Shown piece by piece: positions 35,366 through 44,429 of a stretch of 64,000 nt of DNA; the stretch's first letter is position 1, and every line of letters starts with the position of its first letter. Source of the DNA: AC-49 sp963817035. GTDB taxonomy: Bacteria; Actinomycetota; Thermoleophilia; Solirubrobacterales; Solirubrobacteraceae. The stretch is taken from contig CAWFMM010000004.1 in the NCBI GenBank assembly GCA_963817035.1, positions 682,001 through 746,000 on the forward strand, written 5' to 3'. Below the pieces are notes generated by a model that was not told the origin of the DNA, did no database searches, and saw nothing but the letters and a program-made list of their open reading frames with translations. The translations under genes and the position numbers were made by a program.

Positions 35366-37525
35366 CTAGACGAGCTCGGCGATCATCGCCGCCGCTCGTC
35401 GCGCACCGCCGCCGTCGACCGTGCGGTACGTCGGCTCGCGACGGAGTGCGCCGACGATCGCATCGGCGAGCGTGTCGGGGCTCGCGTCGTCGTACTCGAC
35501 CCAGTCGCGGGCGCCGTAGCGGTCGAGGCGATGGCGCACGTGGAAGCGCTGCTCGAAGTGGCTGGCCAGCGGTAGCGAGACGAACGGGCGGCCCGCGGCG
35601 ACGAGCTCCATCGTCGTCGTCAGCCCGCCCTGGACGAGGCCGACGTCGCACGCCGCGAGGTGGCGGTAGAGCTCATGGACATAGCCGCGGACGTCGAGCC
35701 CGTCGGCGGCCGGCAGGCCGGCCGGATCGATCCGCGGGCCCGCGACGGCGATTGCTCGCAGCCCCGGGATCCGCTCGCGGACGAACGGCAGCGCCTCGAT
35801 CGCGCGATGCAGCAGCGGGCGGCCCACGCCGGAGCCGCCGACCGCGATGACCATCAGCGGTTCGTCGCCGTAGCCGAGGTCTGCGCGAAGCTCGTCGCGG
35901 TCGGCCAGCGCCGACGGGTCGAAGCCGGGGACATAGCCGCAGAAGCGGTAGTGGCGTTCGGTCCACTCGCGGATCTCCGGCAGCCCCGGCCCGAACGATG
36001 CGGCGACGATGTCGTCAGGGTCGCCGACGAAGATCGAGCGGTCGCGGATCTGCGGGTGGCGCTCGATGTGCTCGATCGTCTCGGCGTTGTAGTCCGCGGT
36101 CAGCCGCGCCTCGTCCTCGCCACCGGCGTCCATCGGCAGGTAGCCCACGAAATCGGTCAACCACACATAGGGCGCGATCTTGCGCTCGGGGTTCTCGTGG
36201 AGGTAGTGGTCGACTTCCCACGCCTCGTCACCGATCCACAGGTCGTAGGCGTCCTCGCGCACCACGTCGTCGAACAGCATGTAGTTGGCGCAGAAGATCT
36301 CGTCCATCCGCCGCAGCGCCTGGAAGGCGTGCAGGTCGTGCTCGCCGGCTTCTTGGTCGATGTGCGCAGACTCGCTGGCCAGCTCCGCGCTCGCCGGATG
36401 GATCGTCTCGCCGCGCTCGTGCAGCACCGTGGTCACCGGATCCTGGGCGAGCCAGTGGATCTCCAGGCCCGGGACCTGGCGGCGCAGCTCGTCGGCGATC
36501 GCGACGTCGCGCCACGCGTGACCGAGGCCGATCGGCGACGACACGAGCAGCGCGCGCTTGGGTCGCACCCGGGCTCGCGACCATGTGCGTGGCGGTCGCG
36601 ACGTCGGCCGGCCGGCGGTTCGCTGCGCGAATTCGCGCAGCAGCAGGTTGACCGCGACCGGATCGCGGGCGTTGGGGCAGTGGCCCGAGCCCGCGAAGCG
36701 CACCAGCTCGCCCCCGGTCAGCTCCGCGACCCGCTCGCCACGGTCGGGCGGGACGATCGCGTCGAGCGAGCCGTGGAGGACGAATGTCGGGCAGCGAATC
36801 GACCGGCAGAGCGCCTCGGCCGCGGCGATGTCGGGCAGGCCGGCGTCATCGCCCTCGACGCTGAGGATCATCGTCTCGGGGGTCGTGTCGAGGCCATAGG
36901 CAACGCCGTCCTCGATCTGCTTGGAGGAGTGCGGCTCGGGGTGGATCTGCTGCCAGAAGAACTCGACGAAGCCTGGGTAATCGCGAAGCCATGAGTAGCG
37001 GTTGAACTTCGCCCAGCCGTCATCGTGGTCGATGTGGTCGTCGAAGTGGTAGACGACGCGCGCCGGCGGGTTGGGGGTGAGCCGCGGGACCGTCGGGCTG
37101 ATCACGAACAGCCCGTCGACGCGATCGGGATACGCGGCCGCCAGGGCCAGTGCCCGCATCCCGCCGCGTGACAGGCCGACAACGCACGCCGACTGCACGC
37201 CGGCCGCGTCGAGCACCGCGACCGCGTCCTCGACGAACTCCCGAACGGCAAACCCGGAGGCGTCGGTCGGGTGGTCCGAGAGCCCGTTTCCGCGGCCGTC
37301 GAACGCGAGGACGCGGAAATGGCGCGCGAGGTATGGGATCTGCATCTTCCAGCCTCGCGCATGGATGATCGACCACGCGGGCAGCAACAGGACAGCCGGA
37401 CCCTCCTCGCCGTGGGCCTCCCAGTAGACGCGAACACCATCGCGCTCTACGAAGCCCTCCCGATCCGGCAGCCGTGCCGGCGTTCCCGTGTCGCTGCGGC
37501 CCACGTGGCCGATCGTAGTGGTCAT
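35366..37525 (-). CDS. Alpha/beta hydrolase fused to a UGT/MurG-like glycosyltransferase
   Basis: 719-residue two-enzyme protein. Residues about 20-310 form an alpha/beta hydrolase: 'VLLLPAWSIIHARGWKMQIP' (oxyanion region), the nucleophile elbow GLSRGG in 'SACVVGLSRGGMRALALA', 'CPTFVLHGSLDAIVPPDRGE' (Asp) and 'VRFAGSGHCPNARDP' (His). After a basic Arg/Pro linker, residues about 325-719 form a GT-B glycosyltransferase: 'SSPIGLGHAWRDVAIADEL', then 'MVIAVGGSGVGRPLLHRAIE' and the donor motif 'VGLVQGGLTTTMELVAAGRP'. The ATG at 37525 overlaps the methyltransferase stop (ATGA). The two activities could trim and glycosylate one substrate. A frameshift-made fusion is unlikely, since the frame is clean across the linker. 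Confidence 0.85.
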   Translation of the reverse strand: MTTTIGHVGRSDTGTPARLPDREGFVERDGVRVYWEAHGEEGPAVLLLPAWSIIHARGWKMQIPYLARHFRVLAFDGRGNGLSDHPTDASGFAVREFVEDAVAVLDAAGVQSACVVGLSRGGMRALALAAAYPDRVDGLFVISPTVPRLTPNPPARVVYHFDDHIDHDDGWAKFNRYSWLRDYPGFVEFFWQQIHPEPHSSKQIEDGVAYGLDTTPETMILSVEGDDAGLPDIAAAEALCRSIRCPTFVLHGSLDAIVPPDRGERVAELTGGELVRFAGSGHCPNARDPVAVNLLLREFAQRTAGRPTSRPPRTWSRARVRPKRALLVSSPIGLGHAWRDVAIADELRRQVPGLEIHWLAQDPVTTVLHERGETIHPASAELASESAHIDQEAGEHDLHAFQALRRMDEIFCANYMLFDDVVREDAYDLWIGDEAWEVDHYLHENPERKIAPYVWLTDFVGYLPMDAGGEDEARLTADYNAETIEHIERHPQIRDRSIFVGDPDDIVAASFGPGLPEIREWTERHYRFCGYVPGFDPSALADRDELRADLGYGDEPLMVIAVGGSGVGRPLLHRAIEALPFVRERIPGLRAIAVAGPRIDPAGLPAADGLDVRGYVHELYRHLAACDVGLVQGGLTTTMELVAAGRPFVSLPLASHFEQRFHVRHRLDRYGARDWVEYDDASPDTLADAIVGALRREPTYRTVDGGGARRAAAMIAELV

Positions 37526-38601
37526 GGCCGAGCTTCGAGGACCATGTTGAACGGCGTCTCGGCTGCCCGGCGGAAGCGGCTGAAGCCGCCGCCCGCGACG
37601 ACGTCGCCGATTCGTGCCTGGCCGGCTTGGGCGCCGAGCGCGAGCCCCACATCCTGCGACAGCGATGCCGGCGTGCACAGGAACGTCGAGAACCCGTAGT
37701 ACGCGCGCCCGACCGGGTTGAGGTTGTCCTCGATCCGGTCCCCGGCCATCGGCTCGACGATCAGCCATGTGCCGTCGCGGTCGAGCATGTGGTGGATCTG
37801 CCGCGCCGCGCCGACTGGGTCGCCCATGTCGTGCAGGCAGTCGAACGTGGTGACCAGGGCGAAACCGCCGCCGTGATCGCTGCCCGCGTAGGCGGTCTCG
37901 AAGCTCACGCGGTCGGCGACACCGGCCTCTTCGGCGCGCTGGCGCGCGGTTGCGATCGAGCCCTCGTGGTAGTCGGTTCCGACGAACGTCGAGTTCGGGA
38001 ACGCCTGGGCCATGAGGATCGTCGACGAGCCATGACCGCAGCCGATGTCGGCCACCTTCGCGCCGGCCTCGAGCTTGGCGACGACGCCGTCGAGCGCCGG
38101 CAGCCACGCCGGGACCAGGGCGGCGTTGTAGCCGGGGCGGAAGAACCGCTCGCAGCCCTCGAACACGTCGTGGTTGTGCTCGTGCCAGCCGACGCCCTCG
38201 CCGGTGCGGGCGGCCTCGGTGATGCGCGGCGAGTCGATCACGCTGCCCAGCGCGATCTGGAAGAAGCCGGGCAGGTAGGCCGGGCTGTCGGAATCGGTCA
38301 GCGCCACCGTCTGCTCGGGCGGCAATGTGTAGCCGCCGCTCACCGGGTCGTACTCGACGTAGCCGCCGGCGGCCTGGGCGTTGAGCCATTCGCGGACGTA
38401 GCGCTCACTGACGCCCGTGCGCCGCGCCAGCTCGACCGGCGTCAGCGCGCCGGCGCCGGCCAGCGCGCGGTACAGGCCGAGTTTGTCGCCCATCACGACG
38501 AGGGCGGCGTTGAGGGTGGCGCCGACCTCGTCGACGGCGCGAAAGACGAACGCGTTGAGCTTGTCGCCGTCGATCTCGGCGGGCTGTGCGGTGGTGGCCA
38601 T
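37522..38601 (-). CDS. SAM-dependent methyltransferase with N-terminal winged helix
   Basis: 359-residue class I methyltransferase. The N-terminal winged-helix dimerisation domain ('LTPVELARRTGVSERYVREW', 'GGYTLPPEQTVALTD') is typical of small-molecule O/C-methyltransferases. The SAM-binding motif I is 'AKVADIGCGHGSSTILMAQA', motif II 'STFVGTDYHEGSIATARQRA', and a post-I acidic stretch 'LVTTFDCLHDMGDPVGAARQ'. AGGAGG at 38608-38613, six nt before the ATG, is one of the few strong ribosome-binding sites in the window. The hydrolase-glycosyltransferase fusion follows with a 4-nt overlap, so one message makes both. A divergent LuxR/LAL gene begins 83 nt away. Confidence 0.88.
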   Translation of the reverse strand: MATTAQPAEIDGDKLNAFVFRAVDEVGATLNAALVVMGDKLGLYRALAGAGALTPVELARRTGVSERYVREWLNAQAAGGYVEYDPVSGGYTLPPEQTVALTDSDSPAYLPGFFQIALGSVIDSPRITEAARTGEGVGWHEHNHDVFEGCERFFRPGYNAALVPAWLPALDGVVAKLEAGAKVADIGCGHGSSTILMAQAFPNSTFVGTDYHEGSIATARQRAEEAGVADRVSFETAYAGSDHGGGFALVTTFDCLHDMGDPVGAARQIHHMLDRDGTWLIVEPMAGDRIEDNLNPVGRAYYGFSTFLCTPASLSQDVGLALGAQAGQARIGDVVAGGGFSRFRRAAETPFNMVLEARP

Positions 38602-38614
38602 GAGGCGCCTCCTT

Positions 38615-38631
38615 GGTCGATTTCGTCGACC
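38615..38631. promoter_or_regulatory. Inverted repeat in the divergent promoter region
   Basis: GGTCGA-TTTCG-TCGACC, two perfect 6-bp arms, lies between the methyltransferase operon and the LAL regulator gene, directly upstream of the operon's ribosome-binding site. A possible operator for the adjacent regulator. Confidence 0.4.
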
Positions 38632-38670
38632 GTAGAACGACGGCCGACGGCTTCGCATCAGGGGGCCACC

Positions 38671-38676
38671 TAGGAT
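38671..38676 (+). promoter_or_regulatory. -10-like box TAGGAT upstream of the LAL regulator gene
   Basis: TAGGAT ends 7 nt before the ATG at 38684. Confidence 0.4.
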
Positions 38677-38683
38677 CCTGCTC

Positions 38684-41416
38684 ATGGTGCTCGGCCGCAC
38701 CGACGAGCGGCTTGCGATTGACCGTCTTCTGGGCGAGGCCCGGGGCGGGAGCAGCGGCGTGCTGGCGCTCGTCGGCGAGCCGGGGATCGGCAAGACGGCG
38801 CTACTCGATTACGCCGCCGAACAGGCGGACGGGATGCGGGTGCTGCGCGCCCGCGGCGTCGAATCGGAGGCCGAGATCCCATTCGCCGGGCTGGCCGAGC
38901 TATTGCGCCCGGCGCTCTCGGAGCTCGATCGCGTCCCGGCGCCCCAGGCGAGCGCCCTGTCCGGGGCCCTTGCGCTCGGGCCCGCCAGTGCCGGCGATCG
39001 CTTCGCGATCGGGGCGGCGACCCTCAGCCTGCTGTGTGTGGCCGCCGAGACCCGGCCGCTCGCGCTGCTCGTCGACGACGCGCACCGGCTCGATCCGTCG
39101 AGCGCCGAGGCGCTGTTGTTCGCCGCCCGGCGCCTGGTCGCCGACCCGATCGCGCTCGTGCTCGCGGTCCGCGAGGGCGAGCCGTCGCTGCTCGACGGCG
39201 CCGACCTGCGGGTGCTGCGGGTCACCGGACTCGATCGCCTGACCGCGGCGCAGCTGCTCGCGCCGGCGGCGATCTCCGACGACATCATCGGCCATCTCCA
39301 CCGCACGACCGGCGGCAACCCGCTGGCGCTGCTCGAGCTCGCCGGCGACGCCGACCGGCTCGTCGCATCGCCGGCGGTCGGCCCGGTTCCGATCTCGACG
39401 AGCATCGCCACCGCGTTCCTGCGCCGCTTCGGCGCCCTCCCCGAGCCGACGCGGCGAGCGCTCGTGCTCGCCGCGACGGGCGACGCGCGCGATCTCGCGG
39501 TCCTCGCGCGGGCGGCTTCGGCGATCGGGCTCGACGTCGGTGATCTCGTGGCGGCCGAGGAGGCGGGCCTTGTCCGGCTTGACGGCGGCGTTCTCGAGTT
39601 CCGTCATCCGCTCGCCCGCGCAGCGGTCTACGCCGAGGCGTCGGCGAGCGAGCGTCGCGAAGCGCATGCGGCGCTCGCCGGCGCGCTGCCCGACCACGAT
39701 GTCGACCGCCGGGCCTGGCATCTCGCCGCGGCGAGCGTCGGCCCCAACGATCAGGCCGCCGAGGCACTCGAGCAGGCCGGTGTCCGGGCGCGGGAGCGGC
39801 GTGCCTACGCCGTCGCCGCGGGCGCGTTTGCGCGCGGAGCCGGTCTCGCGACGCGCGACGACGCGCGCGGGCGCCTGCTCGTGACCGCCGCCGAGGCGGC
39901 GTGGCTGGGGGGCGACGCCGCCCGTGCGCTCGCACGCCTGGATGAGTCCGAGCTCTATACCGCCGATCCGGCGGTGTCGGCACGGATCGAGAGCGTCCGC
40001 GGCCAGGTCGCGATCAAGGGCGGGCCGATTCGCGACGGCTGTCGCGTCGTCGTGGCGGCAGCGCAGCAGATCTCCGACGCCGATCCGGAGCTGGCGATCG
40101 CGATGCTCGGCGAAGCGGTGCTCGGCCGCTTCTACGCGGGCGACATCGCGGGGATGCTCGACGCCGCGCAGCAGGCGGTCGAGCTGAGCCAACGCTCGCT
40201 CTCGCGCCGCGCGATGTTCCTCGCGACGATGGCCGACGGCGTCGCGCTGGTCCTCGACGGACAGGGCGAGGAAGGCGCGGCGGCGGCACGCGAGGCGCTC
40301 GCGATCGTCGAGGCCTCCGATGAGCTGCGCGACGATCCCGACCTGTTCATCTGGGCGGTGCTCGGGCCGCTGTGGCTGCGCGAGGCCGACGCGGGCCGCG
40401 CGCTGATCGAGCGCACGCTCGATCGCGCCCGCGCGCAGGCGGCGGTCGGAGCGCTGCCCCGGTTGCTGCACTTCCTCGCGCGCGATCAGGCGACGAGCGA
40501 CCAGTGGCCGGCGGCCGAGGCGGGCTACGTCGAGTCGATCCGGCTCGGGCGCGAGACGGGGCAGCGTGTCGAGGTCGCCGCGGCGCTCGCGGGCCTCTGC
40601 TGGCTGAAGGCGCGCCAGGGGCGCGAGGCCGACTGCCGTGAGCACGCGGCGGAGGCGACGCTGCTGTGCGACGAGCTCGGCGTCGGCCTCTATGGCGTCT
40701 GGGTGCCGTTCGCGCTGGGCGAGCTCGAGCTTGGCCTCGGCCGGCCCGCCGCGGCGATCGAGCACTACGACGCGCAGGTCGGCGCCATGGCCGAGCACGG
40801 CATCGGCGATGTCGACCTGTCGCCGGGGCCAGAGCTCGTCGAAGCCCACGTGCGCCTCGGCCACTCCGGCGAGGCCGACGCCATCGCGCGGGAGTTCGTC
40901 GCCCAGGCGCAGGCGAAGGGGCAGCCGTGGGCACTGGCACGCGCGGCGCGCTGCCGCGGGCTGCTCGCCCCGCCGGACGAGATCGAAGCCCGCTTCGACG
41001 AGGCGCTCGCGCTGCACGACCGCACGCCCGACCAGTTCGAGACCGCGCGCACCCGACTCGCCTACGGAGCGCGGTTGCGGCGCGCGCGCAAGCGGGTGCT
41101 CGCGCGCGACCAGCTCCGCGCCGCGCTCGAGGCCTTCGAGCGCCTCGGCGCGGAGTCGTGGGCCGACCAGGCGCGCGCGGAGCTCGCGGCGACGGGGGAG
41201 ACCGCGCGGCGACGCGACGCGAGCACGCTTGACGAGCTCACGCCCCAGGAGCTGCAGATCGCCCGCCTGCTCGCCGACGGCCGCACGACGCGCGAGGCGG
41301 CGGCCGCCGTCTTCGTCAGTCCCAAGACGGTTGAGTACCACCTGCGCCACGTCTACGACAAGCTCGGAATCCGCTCGCGCGAGGAGCTCGCGGCGGCGTT
41401 CTCTGCGTCGCGCTGA
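38684..41416 (+). CDS. Large ATP-binding LuxR-family (LAL) transcription regulator
   Basis: 910-residue STAND-type regulator. The N-terminal AAA-like ATPase has Walker A GEPGIGKTAL at residues 31-40 and Walker B 'LALLVDDAHRLDPSSAEALL'. A middle of about 450 residues is Ala/Leu-rich TPR-like helices ('RALAREERRAYAVAAGAFAR' style repeats). The C-terminal LuxR helix-turn-helix is 'LTPQELQIARLLADGRTTRE' and 'VFVSPKTVEYHLRHVYDKLG' at 852-905. LAL proteins activate, for example, natural-product and sugar operons upon ligand binding. The divergent methyltransferase/hydrolase-glycosyltransferase operon is the obvious candidate target. Confidence 0.93.
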   Translation: MVLGRTDERLAIDRLLGEARGGSSGVLALVGEPGIGKTALLDYAAEQADGMRVLRARGVESEAEIPFAGLAELLRPALSELDRVPAPQASALSGALALGPASAGDRFAIGAATLSLLCVAAETRPLALLVDDAHRLDPSSAEALLFAARRLVADPIALVLAVREGEPSLLDGADLRVLRVTGLDRLTAAQLLAPAAISDDIIGHLHRTTGGNPLALLELAGDADRLVASPAVGPVPISTSIATAFLRRFGALPEPTRRALVLAATGDARDLAVLARAASAIGLDVGDLVAAEEAGLVRLDGGVLEFRHPLARAAVYAEASASERREAHAALAGALPDHDVDRRAWHLAAASVGPNDQAAEALEQAGVRARERRAYAVAAGAFARGAGLATRDDARGRLLVTAAEAAWLGGDAARALARLDESELYTADPAVSARIESVRGQVAIKGGPIRDGCRVVVAAAQQISDADPELAIAMLGEAVLGRFYAGDIAGMLDAAQQAVELSQRSLSRRAMFLATMADGVALVLDGQGEEGAAAAREALAIVEASDELRDDPDLFIWAVLGPLWLREADAGRALIERTLDRARAQAAVGALPRLLHFLARDQATSDQWPAAEAGYVESIRLGRETGQRVEVAAALAGLCWLKARQGREADCREHAAEATLLCDELGVGLYGVWVPFALGELELGLGRPAAAIEHYDAQVGAMAEHGIGDVDLSPGPELVEAHVRLGHSGEADAIAREFVAQAQAKGQPWALARAARCRGLLAPPDEIEARFDEALALHDRTPDQFETARTRLAYGARLRRARKRVLARDQLRAALEAFERLGAESWADQARAELAATGETARRRDASTLDELTPQELQIARLLADGRTTREAAAAVFVSPKTVEYHLRHVYDKLGIRSREELAAAFSASR

Positions 41417-41630
41417 GGCACGACCTCAGGCAGGTCTCGAACTCGGCTGACGCATCCGCGCGCTCGCGCCCGCACGGACATGGGCTGAGCCTGTGCTTCC
41501 TGCTGATCCGCTTCGGTCCGGGCAACCGCGGCCCGGCCTTACCTGCACTTCGCCAACAACCTCATCGTCGTCCTCCCGATGCTCGCGTTTCTCGACGAGA
41601 GCAAGCGCGTCACCGAGCGCCCAGCCGCCG

Positions 41631-42485
41631 TCAGCTCGGCGCCGCGAAGCGCTTGACGAAGTCCAGCGCGGTCTGCGCGACCTCCTGCCAGCCGCTGTCG
41701 ATCGTCAACGCGTGGCCGCGGTTGGGGATCTCGGTGAACTCGGTCACTGCCGTCTTGTTGCGCTTCTGCTTCTTGAACGAGGCGTGAGCGATCGCGTGGG
41801 GGACGGTGTGATCCTTCTCGCCGGAGATGATCAACAGTGGGCCACGATCGGGGCTCTTGGACTTGACCTTCGCCTCGGTCCATGGGTTCAGGTTCGCGGT
41901 CGCCGCCTGGAACAGCGGCGCGCCCGGCGCGGGGACGGCGAACGCGTCATAGAGCTGCTTGGCCTCGTCTTCGGAGACCGCGTTGGCGAATCCGTAGCGG
42001 AACTGCTCGTAGCTCAGTGGGACGGCGCGTCCGTGGTTCAGCGGGTTGCTGAGGACCGGCGCCGCGGAGCGCAGCGCCGAGATCGGCAGCGGCAGAACCC
42101 CGCGAAACGGCGCCGGGTCGATCGCGACCGAGACCTCGGCCAGCCCGCGGCCCGCGAGGATCTGGGTCAGCAGCCCGCCGAACGAGTGGCCGATGACCGC
42201 GGGCTTCTTGTCGAGCTTGGCGATCACCTCACCAAAGTGGTCGGCGACCTGGCCGACTGTCTTGCCCGCGAACACCTCGGGCTCGGCGTTCGCCTCGGCG
42301 ACGGTCTCGGGATCGTCCGGCCAGCCGGGGGTCAGCGTGGTGTAGCCGGCGGTCTCGAACAACGTCGCCCAGCGGTCCCAGCTGCTGGGCAGCAGCCACA
42401 GACCGTGGACGAAGACGACGGGGATCTGACCGGATGCGTTGGCCTTGTCGATGTCCTGCGTTTCGAGATCGCTGATGGCAGCCAT
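41631..42485 (-). CDS. Alpha/beta hydrolase
   Basis: 284-residue cytosolic alpha/beta hydrolase. 'IPVVFVHGLWLLPSSWDRWA' carries the oxyanion HG motif; the nucleophile elbow is 'PAVIGHSFGGLLTQILAGRG' (GHSFGG). The acid lies near 'LLIISGEKDHTVPHAIAHAS' and the catalytic His in 'TEIPNRGHALTID'. A lid region with 'PAPGAPLFQAATANLNPWTE' is typical of actinobacterial lipase/esterase-like enzymes. The start at 42485 is chosen over a codon ten residues upstream. The substrate is unknown. The 210-bp gap to the LAL gene holds nothing recognised. Confidence 0.88.
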   Translation of the reverse strand: MAAISDLETQDIDKANASGQIPVVFVHGLWLLPSSWDRWATLFETAGYTTLTPGWPDDPETVAEANAEPEVFAGKTVGQVADHFGEVIAKLDKKPAVIGHSFGGLLTQILAGRGLAEVSVAIDPAPFRGVLPLPISALRSAAPVLSNPLNHGRAVPLSYEQFRYGFANAVSEDEAKQLYDAFAVPAPGAPLFQAATANLNPWTEAKVKSKSPDRGPLLIISGEKDHTVPHAIAHASFKKQKRNKTAVTEFTEIPNRGHALTIDSGWQEVAQTALDFVKRFAAPS

Positions 42486-42566
42486 TTCCCCATCATGGCA
42501 AGGACAACTCTTCACGCCGCCTGGGCGCAGGTCGACGGTGATCGGCGACGCGGCCCTCGGCGCCTG

Positions 42567-43697
42567 TCAAGTGGCCGTACGTGTGGCCGCATACGTGCCG
42601 GCCGCGCAGAGCCCGAGGGTGGCGAGCGCGGCGACGATGATCGCCGAGCCCTGGCCGGGCGTGACGATTCCGTCAGCGAGGCCGAGCTTGACCACCGCCG
42701 CAGGCACGCCGAGCTGCGCGGTGACGACCAGCGCGACCCAGCCAGGCGCCCGGATCAGTCGCCCGGCGATGCCGTGCGCAAGCAGGTTGCCGACGATCAG
42801 CGCGCCGGTGAGCGCGAGGTTCTTGGGCTCGTCGATCAGCGCGCTGAGGTCCAGCCGCGCGCCGAGCACGACGAAGAAGATCGGGACGAGCAGCCCGTTG
42901 GCGACGCCGGAGACCTGCTCCGAGAGGCGCTTGGGACCGCCTTCGGCGGCGACGACGAGGCCCGCCGCGAAGCCCGCGACCATGATGCTCGTCCCGACCC
43001 CGTCGGCCAGTGCGCAGAGGGAGAAGAGGACGGCGAGCGCGATGCGCAGGTCGAGCGCCCAGGCCCGGCGCTTGGACAGGCGGCGCAGCTTCTCGACGTG
43101 ACCCATGCCCTGGAGCCACCGCGCGACGAGCAGGACGATCACGGCGGCGGCGGCGACCACGAGCGCGCCGAGGCCCGCGCGGACGGCACGCGGCGGATTG
43201 AGGACAAGGGGAACGACGACGATCGTCACGACGTCGGCGATCGTCGCCCACGCCATCGGCAGCAGGCCGCGCTGCTCGTCGATCCCCGCCTCTTCGAGCG
43301 CGGGCAGGACGATCGCCGCCGAGCCCGTGGCGAGCAGGATCGCCCAGACGAGCGGATGGCCGAGATCGAGGCCGCGGGCGATCGCGATCCCGCCGACGAT
43401 GCCGACCACGGCGCTCAGCCCGGCGCCCGCCGCGCCGCGGGCCAGGGCGCCGACCAGCGCCGTGTTGCGCAGCGGCACATGCATCCCGGCGACGAACATC
43501 AGCGTTGCGAAGCCGACGTCGCCGAGAAACGCGATCGTCGGGTCGTTCGCGTCGATCAGCCCGGCTCCGGTGCGGCCGAGCGCGATCCCGGCCAGCAGCT
43601 CGCCGACGACGACCGGGATGACCACTCGCCGCGACGCCGACACGAGCGGACCGAACAGCCCGGCCACGGCGATCAGCGCGAGTGTCGAGAAGCTCAC
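42567..43697 (-). CDS. Cation:proton antiporter (CPA2, KefB/NhaS-like)
   Basis: 376-residue membrane protein of the monovalent cation:proton antiporter-2 family, with about eleven hydrophobic spans. The N-terminal transport core shows 'RVVIPVVVGELLAGIALGRT' (conserved GELLxGxxLG) and 'DVGFATLMFVAGMHVPLRN' (conserved F-x-G-M/L-x(2)-P). 'AILLATGSAAIVLPALEEAG' matches the discontinuous helix region. It has no C-terminal TrkA-N regulatory domain, which the larger Kef proteins carry. It likely exchanges Na+ or K+ for H+. The start is GTG at 43697, 19 bp from the divergent next gene. Confidence 0.88.
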   Translation of the reverse strand: MSFSTLALIAVAGLFGPLVSASRRVVIPVVVGELLAGIALGRTGAGLIDANDPTIAFLGDVGFATLMFVAGMHVPLRNTALVGALARGAAGAGLSAVVGIVGGIAIARGLDLGHPLVWAILLATGSAAIVLPALEEAGIDEQRGLLPMAWATIADVVTIVVVPLVLNPPRAVRAGLGALVVAAAAVIVLLVARWLQGMGHVEKLRRLSKRRAWALDLRIALAVLFSLCALADGVGTSIMVAGFAAGLVVAAEGGPKRLSEQVSGVANGLLVPIFFVVLGARLDLSALIDEPKNLALTGALIVGNLLAHGIAGRLIRAPGWVALVVTAQLGVPAAVVKLGLADGIVTPGQGSAIIVAALATLGLCAAGTYAATRTAT

Positions 43698-43704
43698 GGG
43701 GCGA

Positions 43705-43710
43705 TAGTCT
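43705..43710 (+). promoter_or_regulatory. -10-like box TAGTCT in the 19-bp divergent gap
   Basis: TAGTCT ends 6 nt before the GTG at 43717. The antiporter start lies only 7 bp on the other side, so promoters of the two genes must overlap. Confidence 0.4.
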
Positions 43711-43716
43711 GCCGCT

Positions 43717-44088
43717 GTGGACGAAGGACTGCCGATCGCCTACCCCGTGCTCGACAAGGATGTGCCGTGCTATGCCTCGGGCGGCGAGCAGGTCGGTGTG
43801 GTCGACCATGTCGTCTCCGCACCGGAGGAGGACATCTTCCACGGCATCGTCCTCAAGACCGACCAGGGGCCGCGCTTCATCGCCGCCGAGGATGTGGCCG
43901 CGCTGCATGAGCACGGCGTCGATCTGCGCATCGACGCGTCGGCGGCCGCGGCGCTCGAAGCACCCCACGGTGGCGCGCCGGCGTGGCGCGTCCACGACGC
44001 TGGAACCAAGGTCAGCGGCTGGACGCACCTGATGGACAAGCTTCGGCTTCGCGACACGCACGATCGCGACTGGACTGAAGAGAACTGA
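43717..44088 (+). CDS. PRC-barrel/DUF2171-like small protein
   Basis: 123-residue protein with a PRC-barrel-like fold: 'VLDKDVPCYASGGEQVGVVD' and 'DIFHGIVLKTDQGPRFIAAE', then 'DVAALHEHGVDLRID', are the strand pattern of PRC/DUF2171 domains. The C-terminal 40 residues ('AWRVHDAGTKVSGWTHLMDK') form a helical tail. Such barrels occur in RNA metabolism and electron-transfer proteins but most bacterial stand-alone forms have no known role. GTG start, set by the upstream -10 box and the divergent antiporter gene. Confidence 0.75.
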   Translation: MDEGLPIAYPVLDKDVPCYASGGEQVGVVDHVVSAPEEDIFHGIVLKTDQGPRFIAAEDVAALHEHGVDLRIDASAAAALEAPHGGAPAWRVHDAGTKVSGWTHLMDKLRLRDTHDRDWTEEN

Positions 44089-44119
44089 GACGGACGCCTC
44101 GTCGCCCGTGAGCGGCGGC

Positions 44120-44308
44120 TCAGTCCGGATCGGTCTCCGGACTGTCGCTCGGGTCGGCGGTCAGCAGCGCGGCAACCCGCTCGCCGAGCGAGGTGAGCCG
44201 CAGCGGGGCGTCTGCGCGGTCGCGCGATCCCTGGCCCTGGGTCTGCATTCCTGCGCGCGTCGTGTTCGAGGTCGTCGGGTTCACGGACGGCTCTGATGGT
44301 GGTGTCAT
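44120..44308 (-). CDS. Small hypothetical protein
   Basis: 62 residues: MTPPSEPSVNPTTSNTTRAG, a Gln/Gly stretch, then 'PLRLTSLGERVAALLTADPS' and an acidic end. The helix 'RLTSLGERVAALL' looks ordered; the rest is Ser/Thr/Pro-rich. Codon use fits a real gene but no family was recognised. The alternative is a non-coding spacer between two convergent units. Confidence 0.35.
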   Translation of the reverse strand: MTPPSEPSVNPTTSNTTRAGMQTQGQGSRDRADAPLRLTSLGERVAALLTADPSDSPETDPD

Positions 44309-44429
44309 GTGCCCTAGGTGTCCTGTCGTCGCGGGCTGTGACACGTCACTTGGCGACGAGCGCCCCGGGGGTGCCCGGCACATCGGTTTCGCGCGCGCCG
44401 GTGCGCCCGGCGCGCGACGGCCCCCGAGC

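Noticed and set aside
37526..38389. Upstream extension of the hydrolase-glycosyltransferase fusion to 1007 residues
   Set aside because: The extra part overlaps the methyltransferase in another frame and is Arg/Pro-rich noise; the ATGA overlap at 37522-37525 marks the real start.
38900..41350. 816-codon open frame opposite the LAL regulator
   Set aside because: Antisense of a gene with clear Walker and LuxR motifs.
41417..41630. Possible membrane-protein fragment (YLHFANNLIVVLPMLAF) in the 214-bp gap
   Set aside because: Only one hydrophobic stretch, no start codon and no recognisable family; left unannotated.
41493..43910. 805-codon open frame opposite the hydrolase and antiporter genes
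   Set aside because: Covers two clear genes on the other strand; translation is Arg/Asp/Gly-rich without motifs.
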